Shown: positions 3,924-8,576 of the stretch, piece by piece
Position numbering within the stretch: position 1 is the stretch's first letter
Layout of the letters: each line of letters begins with the position of its first letter
Source: Bacteriovoracaceae bacterium
Lineage (GTDB): Bacteria; Bdellovibrionota; UBA1018
Direction of reading: 5' to 3'
NCBI GenBank assembly: GCA_023250795.1
Contig: JAHFAB010000013.1
Span: 4,345 to 12,920, forward strand
Length of the DNA stretch: 8,576 bases
The notes under the pieces: model-generated
The model's input: the letters and a program-made list of their open reading frames with translations, nothing else
What the model was told of the DNA's origin: nothing
Database searches by the model: none
Made by a program: the position numbers and the translations under genes

Positions 3924-6074
3924 TTATTTTGCAGCAAATAAACCTCTTGAGATTTTCATTCCCTTGGCTTCCATCTCTTCTACAAACTTAGGGATAAACC
4001 CAGTAGGAACAAATCTACCAACAATCTTTCTTTTTTTATCTAACCCTTCTTGCTTAAACAAAAATATGTCTTGCAAAGTAACGACATCTCCTTGCATCCC
4101 AGCCACCTCGCTGATCGCCACAATTTTTCTAGCTCCATCAGGAAGCCTATTTTGTTGAATGATAACGTTGACTGCTGAAGCAATTGTCTCCTTTATGGCC
4201 TTAGAAGGTAGGCCGATACCAGCCATGAGACATAAAGTTTCTAAACGTCCAATACACTCTCTTGGGCTATTCGAATGCACAGTAGTCATAGATCCAGAAT
4301 GTCCAGTATTCATCGCTTGTAACATATCTAGAGCGGCACCATCTCGACACTCTCCAACCACTATTCGATCTGGCCTCATTCTTAAACAGCATTTGACTAA
4401 ATCTCGAATACTCACTTCTCCTTCACCCTCAATGTTTTTGGGACGAGTCTCAAGTCGAACTACGTGGTCCTGCCCTAATTGAAGTTCAGCGGAGTCCTCT
4501 ACTGTGATAATCCGCTCATTGGTAGGTATGAAATTAGACAGCACATTCAGAAGAGTCGTTTTACCAGAACCCGTGCCTCCAGAAACCACAACGTTTAACT
4601 TCGCCTCTACACAACTTCTCAGAAAATCAGAGATCTCATCACTCATAGAACCAAAATCAACTAAGTCCTTTGCTAAAAATCTTTTCTTAGGAAATTTTCG
4701 AATTGTAATAGTTGGTCCCCTCAGAGCCAATGGAGGGATTATCACATGAACTCTAGACCCATCTCTCAATCGTGCATCCACATAGGGAACTTTTTCGTCA
4801 ATTCTACGTCCAAGTGGGGTCACAATCCGTTCGATAACATTCATCATTTGGAGTTCACTTGAAAAAGTCACCTTTGAAAGCTGTGCTCTTCCTAGCTTTT
4901 CTACATAGATTTGATCACGCGCATTCACCATGATTTCTGTTACATTATCATCCGCTAATAAATCTTCTAAAGGTCCCAATCCTAATGCCTCATCTAAAAC
5001 TTCTTTGACCATCTGAGCTTTTAATTCCCTCGTGGGTAACAGCCCAGCTGTGTCTTCAGTATTCAAAACATCTAAAATAGTTTTCTGAGTTCTTTCTCGT
5101 AATACTGCTCTTTGATTTGGGTCGTTAGTATCAGTATTAGTCTTTTTCAAATCCATTTGCTCTACTAGAGCCTTATGAATTCTTAGTTTCATCACAGTCC
5201 AAGAGTCGAGAATCGCATTTTGGCTGCGAGCAATCCCCCCCTCTGATTTTCCTGTATCAAATGATATTACATTAGTGGTGTTTTGTTTGTTTATATTTAT
5301 TTTTGGTTTATTAAGTCTAGCAAGGTTTTCGATCATATTAACTTGTTGTATTTTTCTGACCAGATCATGATATGCCCTTGAAATTTGAGCGCCTGGCATT
5401 GCAACACATACGGGTGTACTTTTTGCCAGACAACTATCACAAGTCCCAACATCTTCTGGAATTGCAGCAAAAACCCCACGTCCTAGATTTTTTTGAATCA
5501 CTTGTGGAGTAATTAAATTTGAAGCAGAATATCTATTTAAAATAATTTGAACCATTTCAGGAGGGAATAGCAATTCCTGAATTTTTGCTAACACTCTTTT
5601 TGTTTGATTAATCACTATCACGTCAGCACAAGTCACAACAAAGATAAGAGTGGAGTACTCTAGTACTTTCATAATGTGAGGCTCCATTGCACTTCCACAA
5701 TCAACCACTACGATGTTAAACAGATTAGTGATACCCTTGAGAAACTTCCCTACCCCTTCTACATCTAAGTCTTTTGCGAGAATAGCATCTCTGGGCGCCC
5801 CAATATAACTATAGCCCACGGGAGAGTTAACTAAAAATGGGTTGAGCGTTTTCTGATCCATCGGAACACCTTGTAATTTAGAAATATCTACAATACTTTT
5901 TGATGGATTTTGTCCCAAAATAATATTTTGATCTCCCAAGCTATTGACGTCCAGATCTAAAATCAATGGTCTTTGTTTAAACTCTTGTAAATAAGAAATA
6001 GCAAAATTGGCTGTAAAAATGCTTTTCCCGACACCTCCCTTTCCCCCTAAAATAGATATAATGTGCCCAGCCAT
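3924..6074 (-). CDS. tadA: TadZ/CpaE-TadA/CpaF fusion: MinD-like ATPase joined to pilus assembly ATPase
   Basis: One 716-residue frame carries two pilus proteins that are normally separate. Residues 1-245 are a MinD/ParA-type ATPase: deviant Walker A GGKGGVGKS (10-18), DLDVNSLGD (40-48), Walker-B-like IVVVDCGS (121-128) and a MinD-like end (PGAQISRAYHDLVRKI). This matches TadZ/CpaE, which localises the pilus machine. Residues 250-350 are a polar linker. Residues 355-716 are a secretion ATPase of the TadA/CpaF family: N-terminal part with RIVTPLGRRIDEKVPYVDAR (416-435), Walker A GGTGSGKT (499-506), Asp box ITVEDSAEL (523-531), Walker B RIVVGECRDG (570-579) and His box TGHSGSMTTVH (590-600). 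All catalytic motifs look intact in both halves. A CxxC-x7-C cluster (C212, C215, C223) in the first half is unusual. The gene begins one base after the secretin stop, with AAAGGTGA as ribosome site inside the secretin end. Confidence 0.93.
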   Translation of the reverse strand: MAGHIISILGGKGGVGKSIFTANFAISYLQEFKQRPLILDLDVNSLGDQNIILGQNPSKSIVDISKLQGVPMDQKTLNPFLVNSPVGYSYIGAPRDAILAKDLDVEGVGKFLKGITNLFNIVVVDCGSAMEPHIMKVLEYSTLIFVVTCADVIVINQTKRVLAKIQELLFPPEMVQIILNRYSASNLITPQVIQKNLGRGVFAAIPEDVGTCDSCLAKSTPVCVAMPGAQISRAYHDLVRKIQQVNMIENLARLNKPKININKQNTTNVISFDTGKSEGGIARSQNAILDSWTVMKLRIHKALVEQMDLKKTNTDTNDPNQRAVLRERTQKTILDVLNTEDTAGLLPTRELKAQMVKEVLDEALGLGPLEDLLADDNVTEIMVNARDQIYVEKLGRAQLSKVTFSSELQMMNVIERIVTPLGRRIDEKVPYVDARLRDGSRVHVIIPPLALRGPTITIRKFPKKRFLAKDLVDFGSMSDEISDFLRSCVEAKLNVVVSGGTGSGKTTLLNVLSNFIPTNERIITVEDSAELQLGQDHVVRLETRPKNIEGEGEVSIRDLVKCCLRMRPDRIVVGECRDGAALDMLQAMNTGHSGSMTTVHSNSPRECIGRLETLCLMAGIGLPSKAIKETIASAVNVIIQQNRLPDGARKIVAISEVAGMQGDVVTLQDIFLFKQEGLDKKRKIVGRFVPTGFIPKFVEEMEAKGMKISRGLFAAK

Positions 6075-6075
6075 T

Positions 6076-7695
6076 TTATTTCACCTTTACCCTGAAATTT
6101 TTCTTCAGATCTTCTGTGCCATCCGAAGCATTCTCTATTATTTCTGGAGTAACAAATATAACAAATTGTGATTTTTTCTTTTTATAGTTTTTAGAATGAA
6201 GAAGTGAAAACAAAGGTTTGGTATCACCAGTAAAAACTCCATTATTAGGATCTTGTTTATTAAAGTCTGTCCCAGTACTGCTAGCCACTACACCTGCCAC
6301 AGCTGCGCTCTCTTTAGATTTTACATAGAGCTTTGTTTGAACTTCATGATTAGAAACTATTGGCGGCCCTCCTGAAGAACCCCTTTGTAGCTCCGTAACT
6401 TGATTGAGATTGAGATCCAACTGAATGTCTTCGCTTTGTCCTAAAATAAGAGGAGTCACAGCAACTTTAAGACCTACATTTTTTACAGATGGAATTCCTT
6501 GTCCGTTAGCCCCAATCTGTACAAATGGAATTTCCGTAGTCTCATTCAGACTAGCGGGCTGTCCACTCCTTACAATTACTGTTCCTGTTTTCAAAACCCT
6601 GGCATATCCTGCATCTTGCGCTGTCTTTAGCACAGGAAAAAGCGATGCAATAGTAGCCTGAAAAGTTGTCCCACTGACCGCTGGAGCTCCTTCTGAACTT
6701 TTACCAAAATTAATATTGGCCTGTTCAGTTATTCCGGGTTCCCACTTGAAACCAAAAAAACGGTTAAAATCTTTTCCTAACTCCACAAAATGAACAGTCA
6801 CTCGTACGAGTTTTTCTTGTTTTTTTGGAGGAGCCGGATTAATTATTATAAGATTTTTTATTAAACTTCTAGTTAGCACTTGGGCATTAGCTTGATCCTT
6901 TGCTATAATAGGATGAACCGGCCTTACTTCAGGCAGATAAATTGTAGCAATTTCTCTTGCGTGTATATTTTGATCCGAATTTTCCACAGTCCCCTCTAAA
7001 AGAATCTGCCCATTCACCACCCTAGTTCTCACGTTTGGAGCAAAAGTATTAATATCTTCTTGGATTTTTTTACTTAATGCCTGCATTGCTAAAGGAGAGA
7101 TTGTGGTCAAGTTTAAAATTAAGTCCGAATACATTCTATCCATGCTTACCGAGAGAAGACGTCCATAGTCAGCGGGAACTAAAACTTCTCCGTCGATTAC
7201 AATTTTTTGGCCCACAATCTTTATTTCAATTCCTTCGATATCTCTTAGTAACCCCCGAACTTCACTTGCTCGCCTTAACAAATTTGAACCTGTCACGATT
7301 ACTTTAAAAATAAGCCGTATATTTCCATCGAGATCTCTCACGGTCACAGTGGTTTCCCCAGCTTTGAGGGGTTTAAATATGATTTGTTTCTTGTCTCCAA
7401 TTTTTACGATATCGTAAGAAACAGTTTGGCGATTTCCAACCGAAATACCCTTGAAGAAACCTTCACCTGTTTTTTCTATCGAAATCTCAAAATCTAGGTC
7501 TACTGGTTTGTCTTCTCCAGTCGTTAATAATATATTTCTCTTATCTGCCTTAATCTCAGACTCGTCTCGAGTGTATTTGGACCGATGATACTTTGTTCGT
7601 TTAGGTACGGGCTCCCCATCATCAGCGAGTCCATTGGAAAAACCGACTAAACTCAAACAAATAAAGTAATATAAAAAAAAATTCTTTATATTCAT
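6076..7695 (-). CDS. cpaC: CpaC/RcpA outer-membrane secretin of the type IVb pilus
   Basis: This 539-residue protein forms the outer-membrane channel for the Tad/Flp pilus. It has a signal peptide (MNIKNFFLYYFICLSLVGFS, cleavage near residue 24) and a pilus-assembly N-domain at about 52-135. A BON-type domain follows, with the clear unit RTRVVNGQILLEGTVENSDQ at 223-242. The secretin domain spans about 295-518, with TGTVIVRSGQPASLNETTEIPFV at 370-392, VGLKVAVTPLILGQ at 407-420, EVQTKLYVKSKESAAVAGV at 451-469 and the terminal signature SQFVIFVTPEII at 509-520. The family's usual proline-glycine loop before the last strand appears in altered form as TKPLFSLLHSKNYKKKKSQ. The ATG overlaps the cpaB stop by four bases (ATGA), and there is no strong ribosome site, so translation is probably coupled to cpaB. 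No lipobox or CpaD-type pilotin gene is seen nearby. Confidence 0.9.
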   Translation of the reverse strand: MNIKNFFLYYFICLSLVGFSNGLADDGEPVPKRTKYHRSKYTRDESEIKADKRNILLTTGEDKPVDLDFEISIEKTGEGFFKGISVGNRQTVSYDIVKIGDKKQIIFKPLKAGETTVTVRDLDGNIRLIFKVIVTGSNLLRRASEVRGLLRDIEGIEIKIVGQKIVIDGEVLVPADYGRLLSVSMDRMYSDLILNLTTISPLAMQALSKKIQEDINTFAPNVRTRVVNGQILLEGTVENSDQNIHAREIATIYLPEVRPVHPIIAKDQANAQVLTRSLIKNLIIINPAPPKKQEKLVRVTVHFVELGKDFNRFFGFKWEPGITEQANINFGKSSEGAPAVSGTTFQATIASLFPVLKTAQDAGYARVLKTGTVIVRSGQPASLNETTEIPFVQIGANGQGIPSVKNVGLKVAVTPLILGQSEDIQLDLNLNQVTELQRGSSGGPPIVSNHEVQTKLYVKSKESAAVAGVVASSTGTDFNKQDPNNGVFTGDTKPLFSLLHSKNYKKKKSQFVIFVTPEIIENASDGTEDLKKNFRVKVK

Positions 7696-8528
7696 TTTCG
7701 TGATGCCGGCCCTCTCGGATTTCGAGAATATTCTCCACCCAAAACATCCTCTAATCCCATTGTTCCCATCCCAACTCTTTCTGTATCATCATTATTTCTC
7801 AGTGAAATAATGATCGTATTTTCTCCACCTGCCAAAATGAGGGCTAAAACTTGAGCTTGAGGTGGCTCTACTTCTACGGTAACACTAGTAAAAGTAATAT
7901 CTTCTGTCAGTGGTTTAATTTTTTCTTTTCCACCAAACGGATCTTGTTCTACTATTCTTGCAATATTATTAGAAACGTTTTTTCCAACTGATAAAATCAC
8001 CACATCTTGTAAAAGAGTTTTGACAATACGGTTTTCTTTTCCGCCACCACGATCAAGCACACCGATAAGATCCACGCGATCACCTGGTTTTACAAGTTTT
8101 GAAACTCCAGTCATTTCTGTCACTGGGATAGACACAGCTCTTCTACCTGGTGTTATTTGAGGAGCAAGACCCGTTCTCACATTGGGCTCAGTAATTTTAT
8201 TAAGAGTGATTTGTTCCCCAGCACGAATTGGAACAATGGCAACCGTACCTACCAAATACTTTAGATCACGTGGCTTTTCATCGTTTTTGTTTATTTCTTC
8301 AAATGAAACAGCAGCTGGCTCTAAAAAACGTTTAGGTATGAGCTCAAGCTTAAACATAGTGTCGTTAATCGTTTCTTGCTCTTTGATGTCTTTACTTGCT
8401 TTCACCACCAAAACAGAAGTTCCATATTTCTTTTTTGCGTCATCCTCTATGCTATTCACATAGGAATAAACAAAATAAATTGCAACGAAAGAAAAAAACA
8501 ACGAAAGAGTAAGTGCTTTATTATTCAT
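7692..8528 (-). CDS. cpaB: CpaB/RcpC Flp pilus assembly protein
   Basis: This 278-residue protein has an N-terminal membrane anchor (residues 4-24) and a SAF-like domain (about 38-112: VLVVKASKDIKEQETI and VAIVPIRAGEQITLNKI). The conserved RcpC/CpaB region (about 123-245) contains PGRRAVSIPVTEMTGVSKLVKPGDRVDLI, a family hallmark. CpaB proteins sit in the periplasm and act with the CpaC secretin; SAF domains may bind peptidoglycan or sugar. The tail (residues 255-278) is Gly/Arg/Pro-rich and looks flexible. The length is usual for the family. The start at 8528 gives the expected membrane anchor; the nearest ribosome site, TAGGAG, is 11 bases away, which is rather far. It is the first gene of the visible operon and overlaps cpaC by 4 bases. 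The 48 bases upstream to the window edge show no convincing promoter. Confidence 0.9.
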   Translation of the reverse strand: MNNKALTLSLFFSFVAIYFVYSYVNSIEDDAKKKYGTSVLVVKASKDIKEQETINDTMFKLELIPKRFLEPAAVSFEEINKNDEKPRDLKYLVGTVAIVPIRAGEQITLNKITEPNVRTGLAPQITPGRRAVSIPVTEMTGVSKLVKPGDRVDLIGVLDRGGGKENRIVKTLLQDVVILSVGKNVSNNIARIVEQDPFGGKEKIKPLTEDITFTSVTVEVEPPQAQVLALILAGGENTIIISLRNNDDTERVGMGTMGLEDVLGGEYSRNPRGPASRK

Positions 8529-8576
8529 TTTCTAATGGACTCCTACAGTATTGAAATAATGAGGCGGATTTATTTT

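Noticed and set aside
4159..4749. Plus-strand frames of 80-107 codons inside the TadZ-TadA gene.
   Set aside because: They are shadows of a gene with intact ATPase motifs on the other strand and have no ribosome sites or recognisable products.

Overview
The window looks like a chromosomal segment of a predatory or predator-related bacterium of the Bdellovibrio group (Bdellovibrionota). This is inferred from gene content and order; no marker gene is present. The base composition is moderately AT-rich. Except for a partial gene at the left edge, every gene reads on the minus strand.

Right part (8528 down to about 3040): a compact type IVb (Tad/Flp) pilus assembly operon. Its order is CpaB/RcpC periplasmic protein, CpaC/RcpA outer-membrane secretin, a single 716-residue protein that fuses a TadZ/CpaE-type MinD-like ATPase to a TadA/CpaF secretion ATPase, and a TadB inner-membrane platform protein. 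Junctions are a 4-base ATGA overlap, a 1-base gap and a 17-base gap, so the genes are probably co-transcribed and translationally coupled. No TadC, Flp pilin, prepilin peptidase or TadG-type pseudopilin is inside the window. CpaB is the first gene seen, and its promoter may lie past the right edge.

Middle (2997 down to 1312): 42 bases after tadB comes a secreted 561-residue YD/RHS-repeat protein in the same direction. Left part (1139 to 924 and 457 to 206): two very small secreted-protein genes. Each has its own near-consensus sigma-54 promoter (TGGCAC-N5-TTGC). They share a signal-peptide core (VFGMxFV), and each predicted mature peptide has one cysteine.

The order Tad pilus genes, then YD-repeat secreted protein, then small secreted protein matches what I remember of the host-interaction (hit) locus of Bdellovibrio bacteriovorus (bd0108/bd0109). 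In that locus a small secreted protein and a YD-repeat protein interact and link pilus status to the switch between prey-dependent and prey-independent growth. If that holds, this window is a diverged hit locus with two small regulator candidates, both apparently under sigma-54 control.

The gene-free stretch 527-923 holds a 117-base inverted-repeat element with 35-base arms and two internal hairpins (a MITE-like element or structured RNA). It is followed directly by a perfect 26-base palindrome. A possible enhancer site (TGAC-N5-GTCA) lies nearer the first small gene. Bases 3-212 are the probable 3' end of an unidentified plus-strand gene that converges on the first small gene.
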